Of a DNA stretch of 30,427 bases, positions 18,203 through 27,441 are shown piece after piece. The first letter of the stretch is position 1; the number at the start of each line of letters is the position of its first letter. Both the position numbers and the translations under genes were made by a program. The stretch spans positions 342,756 through 373,182 of the forward strand of contig BFEA01000508.1 of the NCBI GenBank assembly GCA_003427395.1, in the 5' to 3' direction. The notes beneath the pieces were generated by a model. The model was not told the DNA's origin, made no database searches, and was given only the letters and a program-made list of their open reading frames with translations. The stretch is from Chara braunii. Lineage: Eukaryota; Streptophyta; Charophyceae; Charales; Characeae.

Positions 18203-18950
18203 GCTAGCACTAAGTTTCTGCTTGAGGCTGAAGGGAGGTCTCTTGCGAACCCTTAGTGTTGGCTAGCATGTTATTGTTCAGTGCCTCTTGAGACTGAAGG
18301 GAGGTCTCTTGGGGAATGTTTGTTCTGTTGTGGGGCGAGGGCAGTCTGTTTGTGGGGTTATGATGTGCTTGCCTGACTGTATGTGCCTGTTTTTTTTTTC
18401 TCTAACCTAAGGACGCATTGATTGTCGGGTCCAGCCAGAGCCTTACCGCAGTAGGTTGCAATCTGGTGGGGTCAGCAGGTCCCCGACGCGAGTGTCGAAT
18501 TCCGTAGTCAGTTGAGGCTAAGACTCCAGGAGTCTGGCCTATGAGGCTGAAAGGGGTCGGATGGAACCCTACCGCAGTCAGAGGATGCAATCCAGTGAGG
18601 TTAGCCGGAGCCTGAAACTGTGGTTAGACCGGGTCCCACGTTCAAAAATCTGGGTCGGGTAGCCAGCGCCCTTGGCAAAAAACTGGTAGGTGAACCGGTC
18701 CCTGACCGCAGTGGTCAAATCCGAATTCGGGACAGTTTGACTGACGGGACGTCTACTGTCATAGGGTGACCAGACCCGCTATAGTCTGGGTGTCCTGGCG
18801 AGAGTGTCAAGGGGATGTCATACTCGAGTAGTGGGTATGATTGGTCCTGACCTGAAGGCAGGTAAAAGGGGCTGTCAAGACAAATGGTCTGACTAGTCCT
18901 GGCCTGAGGTGGGCCGAATGAGGTATGTCAGACTAACGGGACGTCTGACA
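18139..18950. repeat. Dispersed hairpin family, loop T(G/A)A(C/A)GGGA(C/G)
   Basis: Five members share a nine-base loop between different stems. 18143-18161: GAGAC/GTCTC, outer CC/GG across TT/TT. 18224-18242: GAGGC/GTCTC, outer GC/GC across TT/TT. 18290-18308: GAGAC/GTCTC with an outer CCTC/GGGG. 18731-18760: GACAGT and GAC with GTC and ACTGTC. 18926-18950: TGTCAGAC/GTCTGACA, perfect. Loops are TGACGGGAC (twice), TGAAGGGAG (twice) and TAACGGGAC. An outer GCTAGC/GCTAGC and ACTAAG/CTTAGT pairing encloses the second member. Confidence 0.8.
18436..18815. repeat. Hairpin family around GC(A/G)AGT-type loops
   Basis: Members: ACC/GGT around GCAGTA near 18447; CGAC/GTCG around GCGAGT near 18488; TGACC/GGTCA around GCAGT near 18705; GGC/GTC around GAGAGT near 18798. 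Most are followed by (G)AATCC or AAATCC. A fifth copy near 18565 keeps the loop but pairs poorly. The shared loop and trailer make them relatives; stems are short, so this family is weaker than its neighbours. Confidence 0.5.
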
Positions 18951-19014
18951 TTCCTGGCCAGCGGTGGGCCGAAACCAAGGCAATCAATAAATCCCGGGTA
19001 TGAAGAAATACTAT

Positions 19015-19075
19015 GCATTAATTATTAATTATTATTTATTATTTTATTTATGGATTTTATTTTAATTTGTTGATG
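19015..19075. repeat. A/T-rich stretch
   Basis: TTATTAATTATTATTTATT-type sequence with almost no G or C, between the hairpin families and the TATA-proximal segment. Confidence 0.7.
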
Positions 19076-19172
19076 CTTAACTGCTGGTTGTCAGAGGGTC
19101 TGCTTGCTGGGGCATGGTTGTTGTCTGTGGACTTGTTGGTTTTGCAGGTATGCTATACTTATATGAAGTTCC

Positions 19173-19291
19173 CAGACTAGAGGAAAAAAAAAAGGGTTTG
19201 GTATCCCCTCCCTTTTGTCTGAGAAGTTGGGGAGACGCCTCACTCAGACCAGAGAAAGAAAACAAGGGTTTGGTATGCCCTACTTCCAGCA
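19173..19291. repeat. 72-bp direct repeat with a hairpin between copies
   Basis: CAGACTAGAG, a purine run and GGGTTTGGTATCCCCT (from 19173) repeats as CAGACCAGAG, a purine run and GGGTTTGGTATGCCCT (from 19245). Between them GTCTGAG (19217-19223) pairs perfectly with CTCAGAC (19243-19249). Confidence 0.65.
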
Positions 19292-19435
19292 TGGCAGACA
19301 GAGCGAGTACCCTCGTTACTGGGGTTATCCTTGGCACGAATGCCTGATCAAGAGTTGAGGTAACCTCCATGTGAAAAGCCAGTGGTTGAACAAGTCAAAC
19401 ATTCAGACAAAATTCTCCTTAAGATTTTATTTGGT

Positions 19436-19518
19436 GGCCGACAAGCGGCCTGGTTCACGAGGAACCTGCGTCCCTGGCCTTAAGGAAGCCAAACTCTCAG
19501 GCCTGGGACGCTATAAAA
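19436..19518 (+). promoter_or_regulatory. Three hairpins directly abutting a TATA box
   Basis: GGCCG/CGGCC with loop ACAAG (19436-19450), one T, GGTTC/GAACC with loop ACGAG (19452-19466), one T, then GCGTCCC plus GGCCT pairing with AGGCC plus GGGACGC across a T/T mismatch (19468-19511). TATAAAA follows with no gap at 19512-19518. It lies about 2 kb after the Ty3 coding end, so a U3 promoter of a 3' LTR is the simplest reading (inference). The next reading frame downstream on plus, about 44 codons from 19530, is charged and coding-like but short. Confidence 0.6.
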
Positions 19519-19557
19519 TGGACACTGAACTGAAAATCTTATGAGCCAAAATCAGAC

Positions 19558-20028
19558 TCAGAAAGCGGAAAAGAAGTTGCGCTTATACAAGACATAAAAG
19601 ACAGCCATGAGTTCGAGTTGGAAAAGAAAGAGAAGGAGGAAGATGCTAAAGAGAATGCAGTGACTAGGGTGATGTGAAGACGAGATAGCACACGGGATAG
19701 AGGAAGGCGGAACAGGCACTATCGCCTTACTTACTGCTGGGGTGGAAGGAGCTCTGGGGATATAAGGGGGAGAAGAGGCGCTAGGAGTACCATAGCGCAC
19801 GTCAAACTTCTTGCGAAGAAACTCCATCCTATCAGGGGATGGAGTTCTCTCGTACCACCCTCCTAACGGGTAGCGAGGGTGTGACCTTAAGCGGCCATAG
19901 CCTCGCGGCTCCTCCTCTTCCTCCTCCTCTGAGCTATAATCCCGTCGAGCCCTAGCCGGCGGTTCTTCTTTTGGTTTTCCGCCTCTTCCTCCTCTTCCCC
20001 TACCCTGTCCGCGACGTGCCTCAGGCAT
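19558..20028 (-). CDS. Possible first exon of an RG/E-rich protein, family unknown
   Basis: ATG at 20026-20028 with GCC before it. The first ~20 residues are an Arg/Gly repeat (RGQGRGRGGRGG), then RRDYSSEEEEEEE, then a more ordinary segment with RTPSPDRMEFLRKKFDVRYGTP. On the minus strand CA|GTAAGT occurs at 19735/19734, a good splice donor, and a pyrimidine-rich TTCTCTTTAG occurs further on. The reading frame beyond 19734 turns hydrophobic and implausible, so the true coding part is probably 19735-20028. A minus-strand TATATAAA lies 430 bp upstream. RG/E-rich N-termini occur in RNA-binding proteins and in Gag-like proteins; I cannot choose. Confidence 0.4.
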   Translation of the reverse strand: MPEARRGQGRGRGGRGGKPKEEPPARARRDYSSEEEEEEEPRGYGRLRSHPRYPLGGWYERTPSPDRMEFLRKKFDVRYGTPSASSPPYIPRAPSTPAVSKAIVPVPPSSIPCAISSSHHPSHCILFSIFLLLFLFQLELMAVFYVLYKRNFFSAF

Positions 20029-20229
20029 GGCGGAGATCGAGTCTACTTATTAAGGGAGGGATGAGAGACTGAGGATGTAGCACTAAGACCTATGATTAGA
20101 AGGATACTGTGTGAAGAGAGTTTGCGGTGATGAGATGGACAAGGGGGAGAACGAAAATGAAGAACTGATAAGAAGAAAAGAGGAAAAACGACTGCACTGA
20201 ATATGAGGACCACGACCTGCGGTGGTAGA

Positions 20230-20355
20230 GGAAAGGCGAGCGCTGAGAGAGAGAAGGCGAGCGCCAAAAAGAAAGGTGAGCCGAAGGAGAAGGTGAGCGT
20301 AGAAAAAAAGGATGACCGCTGGGAAAAAAAAGCGAGCGCCGAGAGAAAGAGTGGA
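20230..20355. repeat. ~21-bp tandem repeat (AAGG(C/T)GAGCGC core)
   Basis: About six degenerate copies: GGCGAGCGC, GGCGAGCGC, GGTGAGCCG, GGTGAGCGT, GATGACCGC and GCGAGCGCC, each followed by a purine run. It lies between the minus-strand TATA box at 20454 and the ATG at 20028, hence probably 5' untranslated sequence. Confidence 0.65.
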
Positions 20356-20453
20356 CACTAAAGCAAACCAGAAAAACGGACCCTTAGAGCTACGGCTCGG
20401 GCCGCACAGCGAGTCGCGAATAGGAACGAATGAGAATACTGTTGCTTTCACTG

Positions 20454-20461
20454 TTTATATA
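20454..20461 (-). promoter_or_regulatory. Minus-strand TATA box downstream of two hairpins
   Basis: TATATAAA on the minus strand. Upstream of it (higher coordinates) are the perfect stems ACCCAGCG/CGCTGGGT with tetraloop GGGA (20483-20502) and GGAGGGC/GCCCTCC (20522-20546). This mirrors the hairpin-then-TATA order seen on the plus strand at 6772-6826 and 19468-19518. Confidence 0.5.
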
Positions 20462-20899
20462 CTGGAAGCGTGATTTATTTTGACCCAGCGGGGACGCTGG
20501 GTGGAGGTTTGGTATTATGTCGGAGGGCACGGTGTCCCGGCCCTCCTTTGTGTACCAGGTCCTCGCTCGGTGTCAGCTCCTTGTTCTGGCCTGCTGCTCC
20601 CTAGGCTCACCTCGTGCTATAGGTCCGGTACCTGGGCTGTTCCCGGCGCGGACCGGTCCCGGTGGCGTAGCCCTCAGCAAAAGGGGTGCGCCACAGGACT
20701 TCCATTGGTCCACGCAGACTCGGCGCCCTGCTGTACATCAGAGCACTACCGGTCTGTGACCGTGGTANCCGTCGGGTTCGCCCTGGGACGCGAAAGTGAG
20801 AGGGAGGGCTCAGTTTTTTCAACTGCGCGCCAAGCGTCCCTGTACAGGTTATGGGTCAGGTGCATGATACTGACAGCAGTCAAGAGAACAGAAAACTAA

Positions 20900-21080
20900 A
20901 CAAAAAGCAACAAGAAAAAAAAAATAGAAAATCGGAGGTCTAATTAATGTGGTTGGACTAGTAGCTTTAGTTCAGGGGGAATCTGATGGTCTTTGAATCC
21001 TAATATATCGTTGCGTCAAATTTCTTTGTTATTTTTAACTATTTGTTGTTATCATTATTTCCTTGTTTGCCTTCCTTGAC
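20900..21080. other. A/T-rich gene-free stretch
   Basis: Poly-A-rich opening and T-rich end; no coding region or repeat recognised. Confidence 0.5.
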
Positions 21081-21150
21081 TGGCATGGGTTTCGAACTCG
21101 AGCGGTGGTATTGCAGTCTAGGCGGGCACAACCCTTCGAATATCACCTGT
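21081..21150 (-). repeat. tRNA-like B-box fragment
   Basis: On the minus strand GAGTTCGAAACCC near 21085-21100 resembles a T arm/B box, preceded by ACCACCGC and a GCAATACC segment where an anticodon side could lie. No acceptor stem was found. It resembles a decayed tRNA-derived repeat rather than a tRNA gene. Confidence 0.3.
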
Positions 21151-21224
21151 ACCGGGTTGAGTGTCTAGGTTTCGCTCGGTAGGGCCTAGCAGCTGTACTG
21201 CAAGTCAGATACGGTGGGCCAAAT

Positions 21225-21470
21225 TTGAAGAGCCATTTTTTCTTTCTGCTATTATTATTATTATTATTGTTATTGTTATTATTTAGTTCCCCCACTTTCA
21301 GTTTCCGACCGTCAATCTGTCACTTCATGGGGAAGGCTGTCGATTCGGGTTTTCAGACTGCGGCCGCGATCCTATGGTCTGAGCCTTACCGGTCTTTCGT
21401 ACGTCATCTGTATCAGGCCTGCTTGTCCGAACCGCGCGGACCCCGATGGCCAGGTTAAGAGGCAGGTACG
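21225..21470 (+). repeat. (ATT)n-associated repeat, copy A
   Basis: It begins with a T-rich lead and (ATT)n (about 21249-21283), then TTAGTTCCCCCACTTTCAGTTTC, a segment with GATTCGGGTTTTC, and a GATC/GGTC stem near 21369. A second diverged copy with the same order starts near 21615. Confidence 0.6.
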
Positions 21471-21614
21471 GTGAGAACGAAAGAAAAAGAAAGAAAAGAA
21501 AGGAAACAGGAAAGGAAGGAAAATGAAATCTCAGACTTGTGTGTGAAGTCCAGGGTGTGGTTCACATGACGCTGATGCACGAAGAGGTTCTTGGGACGCA
21601 GTCTTTTCCTTTCC

Positions 21615-21890
21615 CTTTCTTTTTTTTTATGCGGTCATTATTATTATTATTATTATTATAATTATTATTACTTAGTTTTCTACTTTTCAATTTCTACCTG
21701 TTGGCCTGTCCTTTCGCGAAAAGGCCAACGGTTCGAATTTTGAGCTAGCGGTCCACGGCCAAAGTAGGCCGGCCTTACGAGTCCTGTCTGCGGGTGGTTT
21801 CCGACCTGGTGTCGTGTGGTAAGACCCCAAAAGGAGGGCGACCCGCGGCCGCATTGGTAGGAGGCTTATCACCCCTGAGGAGGGTCATAA
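21615..21890 (+). repeat. (ATT)n-associated repeat, copy B
   Basis: T-rich lead, (ATT)n (about 21637-21672), TTAGTTTTCTACTTTTCAATTTC, a B-box-like GGTTCGAATTTTGAG near 21729 and a GGCC/GGCC stem with loop AAAGTA near 21759. Order and spacing follow copy A. Copy A's GATC/GGTC stem sits where copy B has GGCC/GGCC. A short tRNA-related retroposon is possible. Confidence 0.6.
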
Positions 21891-22199
21891 GCCCCCTCCT
21901 TGCCATCGGACACAGGCACCCGGATACTGTAGTCCTAATTGTAGGCTTTAAAGGGAAAGAACCGCCAATCGGTATCCCGTTATGGGACCGACGGTCTGAG
22001 TCTTTGGCAGTAATCGTGAACGGTGCTGGAATGGAACTCCGCCTGACAGTTAGGGTCCAGACTGGAAATAACTTTGGGAGTTAATTAATTTTCTTTCTAA
22101 TTCTGAATTTGTCCTTACCCTTCGGGAAAAGATCTTGGCAGAACCTACCGTTTAGAGCACAGGGACCGTGGCGGGCAACGAGCCAATAAAGAAAAAGTG

Positions 22200-22557
22200 A
22201 TAGAGCCGAGTGTTAGGCACGTCGTGAATGCCAGGCACAGTTGCTGCTCTGGGGGTTTGAGTTTCATCATAGCGCCCTCCTTGGACAACCTCAGAGCTGG
22301 GGACATGCTGTGCTGGACAGAGAATCGCTCTCAGTGTGCTCTGCGTGCCGGAAACTGAGGCTTGTTGGGACGTGGTTGCGGCTATAGCAGGCTACTGGCC
22401 TGCGTGTGTATTGCCAGTTGGTGTGCTATTCCGTGTGGACGGCTTAGTGTTGCGTGGAGGCCATAGTACTGAGTCTGACGGTGGCACTGCGTGGGTACAG
22501 GCCCGGGTACTGGTACCACCAGGCCCGTTGGAAGCCAGTGTCCGGGGAAGGGCCCTA
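22200..22557. other. Gene-free GC-richer stretch
   Basis: No gene recognised; an 81-codon plus frame (22336-22581) lacks recognisable motifs. At its right edge (22561-22585) ACCGTCATA pairs with TATGATGGT around a CTCAAC loop, nine pairs with one wobble. Confidence 0.4.
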
Positions 22558-22612
22558 GATTACCGTCATACTCAACTATGATGGTGGAGATGAGTTAGTA
22601 CTAAAGATCAAC

Positions 22613-23002
22613 GTGGAGGGAGCGAGAGAAGGGGAAATGCGGACTAACTCGAAGTTACAGGACGCGATTTTGGAGGCGAGAGACCGGGCTGAGAGACGCT
22701 GTAGACGGGACGGAGTGACGGCAAGGCTACGGATAACTGTGGCCTATCACGAAACTGAGACCTCGATGGACACAGCAGACCTGGAAAAGATCCACCAGGA
22801 CAAGGACTCTGGAGGGGAAAGTGAAATGAGCGACGCAAATCGAGAGACGGATCTCAGGTCCTGGAATAGACCAGGGGAGATCCAGAAGCACCACCGGGCG
22901 GTAGACCCAGTGGAAGGAGGAACCGAGGCCAGTTCTCGTCAATTGACGCCCAGAGACCGCGGAACGGGAGAGAGACAAGGCAGACGGAAAGGACGTGTGT
23001 GA
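22613..23002 (+). CDS. Charged ORF of unknown nature (doubtful)
   Basis: About 130 codons, opening at a GTG; the frame is open back to a TAG near 22557, and an ATG is at 22637. Composition is rich in Arg, Glu, Asp and Thr, with no hydrophobic core and no domain I recognise. It could be a fragment of a disordered Gag-like protein or chance in purine-rich DNA. Confidence 0.2.
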   Translation: MEGAREGEMRTNSKLQDAILEARDRAERRCRRDGVTARLRITVAYHETETSMDTADLEKIHQDKDSGGESEMSDANRETDLRSWNRPGEIQKHHRAVDPVEGGTEASSRQLTPRDRGTGERQGRRKGRV

Positions 23003-24480
23003 GGCGAGCGGGACGATATACGCGTGGCGAGAGGCTGAGGCTGAAACGTGTGTGACGTGTGGTACTCCGGACAGGTGTCGTGAGAGAGAGAGAGAGAAGG
23101 TCNACGCNTGAAAGGGGGAAGAGAAGGTTGACGTCAACACATCATGCACAATAGGCTATGCACAAGAATGTGGGGCAAGAGCATTNGAGCGCGCGTACTG
23201 AGATGGTGATGTTAGCTGAACTGCAACGTGTGCGACGAGCCAGAGAAAAGTGATTGTAACCGACGGTGTGTTCGAGCGAGAGGAAGGTGCTCAGACTGTA
23301 GCGTCTGCTTCGGTTTCAACCCTTATCTCTATGTGTGCTCAGAGTGCGCCGTGACCAATAAGTCGCGGCGAGCCTCCATGACTTACTAGTCAACTTTGTT
23401 TTTGCCTTCACGCTCGCACAGGACGCCTTGTGGCTGATGAGCCGTGGCGAGCCTTTGCGTTTCGCCAGAGTGACCAGCCTTCGTGGCTTCTTGGGCATTC
23501 ATCCAAGTGAGTTGTCTCAGAATCTTCTTGCTCGTTTCCTCTGGAAGTGGTCGGTCTCGAAGCACTTCTTGCTCGCTCGTTGAGCAAACTACGGTGCAAG
23601 CGCTCGAGAGAAGTGAGTAAGGGTGGGTCTGGTTCATGGTGAGAGACGCAGCTAGTTTTCACGAACCACACTTAGTAAGTGCCTGTCAACTTGATTTCTG
23701 CTAGAACGTGCTTCGGCACGCTTCTACTGGCAAAGATGCCTCACCGTTGTGGACTGCGGGCGAAAGACGAGTGTAGTGGGTTAAATCTTGATTTCGGTCA
23801 GCGTCGTTTATTGCGATGAATGATCTTTCGCCTTGCTGAATAGGACGCACTCCTGTGAGTCGTGAAGTGGCGGACTGTAAGCCAAAAGGTGGTGATATTC
23901 ATTCGCTCTGATGTGTGATGAACGGATGTGACGATTGAGTTTCTCGAGAAGGCGAGGGTAAATGCGTCTGATGACGTTGCTGGCGTGGGTGCGTGATAAC
24001 CACTCCGGCCTCCCCTAATGTGGTAGTGCAGGATCGATCCTGGTGGAAATGACCAGCGAAAGTGGGAATGTAGGTGACTGTATTTGGGCAACCGACAGTG
24101 ACGTCCTCCGCAGAGCAAGCAAGGTGCAAAGCTCAAATAAAAGGGGACTTCAAGTAAGTATTAGCCTTAGGGGCTNTACGTAGCAGGGGTGAGTTTACGA
24201 GGGTGAGTAAGACGNGACTGAGTAATCTCTAAAGCTGACTAACTAGAGTCGTCACTTTTNCTTGCNCTGTCACTTTCGTTTNTGGGATTCTGCGAGCTAC
24301 GTTGCTCGCCTATGTGTATCATAGCTACTGGTCGGGTCATGAGTAACAAGAAAGTCTGGGAGCATGGATTACCTTGCGTAAGACGGTGTTTGATTGGCGA
24401 ATACAGGAAATAATGATCCGCGTTGCAGTTGAACCAAAAGTCACCCCTTCTTGAGTACTGTTTAATTTTCTTTCTTTTAT
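23003..24480. other. Gene-free stretch with a two-copy repeat
   Basis: An ~85-bp repeat is visible: GTGACCAATAAGTCGCGG then CGAGCC (near 23351) against GTGGCTGATGAGCCGTGG then CGAGCC (near 23430). CAGGATCGATCCTG at 24029-24042 is a 14-base perfect palindrome. Several N bases fall here. No protein is recognisable on either strand. Confidence 0.5.
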
Positions 24481-24498
24481 TCTTTCTGTTCTCCTTTC

Positions 24499-24751
24499 CA
24501 GCTAGACTCTAGCTGCTAATAGAGTGAATGAGCCTAAGCTGGGAAAAACTCGTTAAGATTGTTTGAAGCATTAATGACATCTTTGCATCTTTCATAAGTA
24601 GGGAGTGTTGGCAAAATCAATCTTGTTGTGATTAGAGTTGGACAATCTTTCCTAAAGAGGGGGTAGGCCTAGTATCGGTGATTTGATTCAGCGTGACCAT
24701 AGGATCAAAGGATTGATGCTTAATCATACCCGTTCTCAATATGTCCTATGG
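24499..24751. repeat. Two perfect inverted repeats
   Basis: CAGCTAG/CTAGCTG with a three-base loop (24499-24515). CCATAGGA (24697-24704) pairs with TCCTATGG (24744-24751), enclosing a smaller GATTGA/TTAATC hairpin, a nested cruciform shape. Confidence 0.6.
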
Positions 24752-24759
24752 GAAAAAGG

Positions 24760-26610
24760 AAGATAGTGTTAAGACGAATTTCTTACCTCCTTGCAAAACT
24801 CCTACTTGATGGTGATTGAAAGGCAGTGTCTTTCTTTGCATATAAACTGTGATAATATGCACCTCTGGTCCGTATGGTTATCGGGTAAAGTAACGATGTG
24901 TGAGGGGACTGTGTTATATGTGAGTTGTAGAGAAAGAAAGATGTGTACGGTCAGGGGCGTGCATCGTCAGGAATTTGCTCTGAGACTGCTATAGTAAGTG
25001 GATAGAGAACACATGAGGTATAGTGAGCGAGTATTAGCTCTACTTATGCAGGCCGCGCTACTGTAAACGTCAGTCGGGACCCAAAACTTCTTTGTTGAGC
25101 TTGGAAGAGGCTCGTCCTCGGCAACTCTATGCTCTTGGGTTCTTTCTTCGTTAAAGAGCACATGTCTGGTCTCACAGGGAGAAGCGTCGTAACCGGAGCA
25201 CGCATCCATTCGCGTTCACGGTTCCCAGGCAAGGAAAGAGAATTACACCATAGGCTCCTCGTGTTGAGAATAGAATAGTCTTGCAAGTCAACCCAATGAG
25301 CCGGGTTCAGCCTGGGTCAAGTGCCCTGATTTCTCAATAGGCCAGTGACGAGTTCAAGGATGGTTTAACTTGGTTTGCGTTGCTGAGACGGAGAGATCAG
25401 CGTGACTGATTGGTATGTTGCCTCCCTGAAAGCGAGAATATCCTGAACTGTTGTTAAGTGTGAAAGGGTCAGTCTGTGAGTGACTTTTCAAGACTATCCA
25501 TCATCGGAAATCAGGGAAAGAGCTCAGCCCGCCTACGAATCGTCTTCCACTCTGAGAATGAGCCCTTGTGACTTGAGTTATCTAAGAGTAATCTGCAAGT
25601 GAAGGACTTTCCTGTGTCCTGTTAGTGAGCAAGCTGATTCTGTAAGTTCATGGGTTGCGTCAACCACCTCTAGTCGTTAAAAGATACAAACCATAGACCA
25701 ATTAATTTAAGTTTTGGCGGTTTGGGACTGTGGCTTATCACGCACGAGGGGAGAGCATTTTTCAGAACCCCTGATCTCTAGTTTTCCGAGGATCAACCAG
25801 AAATCTGATTGCTGAGAGGAGAGGTTCGCTAATAACGCTCTGTCCTGGGCCTTGATTCAACTTGCCGGCGAGTCTAGACCAAAAGTCTATCATCTGCTAA
25901 GGGGAAAATTAAGTGCTCGTTCAGATTGGCAGGGCCAGGGGACTGTCGGCAGAATTGGGTTTGTAAGGTCCTCAGTCCATTGACTCAGATTCGGCTATTA
26001 TATCTCTAAGACAAAAGGACACCTACGTCCAGTATACCAATTGGTTACCCAGTTGAGTAGTAATGCAGTAAAAACAAAAGGTGAAGGGTTGTCCGTCAGG
26101 CTCTGATAATCTGAAGCGTGAGCTCGACGCTTATCTGTCAACCCCACTCATAGGTGTAAATCAAACGAGCCAGATTTGATCTGATTACAACCCGCCACAA
26201 ACGGAGAGGAGCACTCTAATCAGTGTCTAGCAACTTAGATTGTTGGGAAGACATGAAGGACAGTGAGCTGCTAGTTGTAAAGTGCAGTTCTGTCAGTGAT
26301 AAGAAAAGGGGGTGGCAAGAGGAGGCGTGCCTGAATATGGTTTCCCATAGGCAGGTCCAGCACGAACATGCAGTTCAGAAGGTAAAAACGGAGAAATACA
26401 TTGAGTATGTGACTTATTTCTTGCAAGCTGCACAGTATTGGCTCCTCACTAGAGAGTGTAGAGCGAGCTAGAGTAAACCTCGCGTGAACCCAAGTAATAT
26501 CCGAGTCACCATTTTTACCGAGACACGAGAACCAACAACTTCGTGACTCATTATGCTAACGCCCAATCGGGAGGCGTCCGGATGACTTTCATCGTTCAGT
26601 TGGTACCCAG
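24760..26610. other. Gene-free stretch
   Basis: No coding region recognised. Isolated small hairpins: ATCAG/CTGAT near 25395, TAGAC/GTCTA near 25875, and AAGCGT/ACGCTT with loop GAGCTCG at 26114-26132. Their density is lower than in 6587-9349 or 17900-19518. Confidence 0.45.
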
Positions 26611-26619
26611 CATTCTTTG

Positions 26620-26735
26620 ACATGCAGATCTAACATTCAGACTCAACATTCAGATTCCACATGCAGATTCAACATTCAGACTCAGCATTCAGACCCGACA
26701 TGCTGATCTAACATTCAGACTCAGTCTTCAAAAAC
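26620..26735. repeat. 13-bp repeat in a 39-bp higher-order unit
   Basis: Units start with ACATGC at 26620, 26659 and 26698, exactly 39 bp apart. Each unit is three 13-mers related to ACATTCAGACTCA, so this is a trimeric higher-order repeat. The third unit is truncated. Confidence 0.8.
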
Positions 26736-26774
26736 AATACTTAAGGAACAATATTAAGAAAACAACAAGTAATT

Positions 26775-26905
26775 AAACTTTCAGAACAGCAAGTGTTCAG
26801 TTTTGGGAATAGCAAGTAATCAATTTTTTTTTTGGAACAGCGGGCATTCAGTTTCCAGAACAACGAGCGATCAGTCTTCTAGAACGGAGAGCAACCAGCC
26901 TTCAG
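26775..26905. repeat. ~30-bp degenerate tandem repeat
   Basis: About five copies of the form GAACAGC(A/G)AG..TTCAGTTTT..: near 26783, 26807, 26837, 26859 and 26881. A similar shorter-period CAGTTTCCAGC repeat lies at 27340-27395. The shared CAGTTT word links these to the array at 17585. Confidence 0.55.
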
Positions 26906-27441
26906 CAGTTCAGCAGTCAATTCAGTACCATCCTTTCATAACCGAACCATCCAAGAGTCAACGGTTCTGAGTTGTGATAACTGATGTGATGAGAGTCCGA
27001 TGAAGGTATGGAGAATAACAACACGGTTAGAGTCTCTTGGTCACTACATCACAGCACTGCGGAGACTTGGAGGGGAAGTGCAGTCGAGGAGTACAGCCAA
27101 TAGACTATTGTGATGATGGAATGTGCACTGTCCCTTGTGAGAAGTCATATAAGAATCGAGTACACGTACTTTCTACACGACAGGAATGAGAAATTATGTG
27201 CCATCATGACTTCTGAGGGTACTGTTGAGGAGGCGAGGAGGGTCGTTGGCAACCACCCGTGAGAGTTTTGTTTCTGTGCAAAGACAGTTCACATACTTGA
27301 ACATTTTGCAATCATCTAATCAGCAATCAATCATCAGGAGTCAGTTTCTAGCTATCAACCTTCTGCAACCAGTTTCCAGCAGTCAGTTTGGTAACCATTT
27401 CTCCATAACCATCTGATCAGTTTGTACCGCCAAGGGTACTC

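Noticed and set aside
20480-20899. 139-codon plus-strand ORF
   Set aside because: It crosses the hairpin-rich promoter-like segment and an N base; no protein motif is visible.
23425-23465. CTGATGA followed by GCC/GGC as a second hammerhead
   Set aside because: The GAAA element is replaced by GAGCC and the helix II loop would be only two bases; no helix III.
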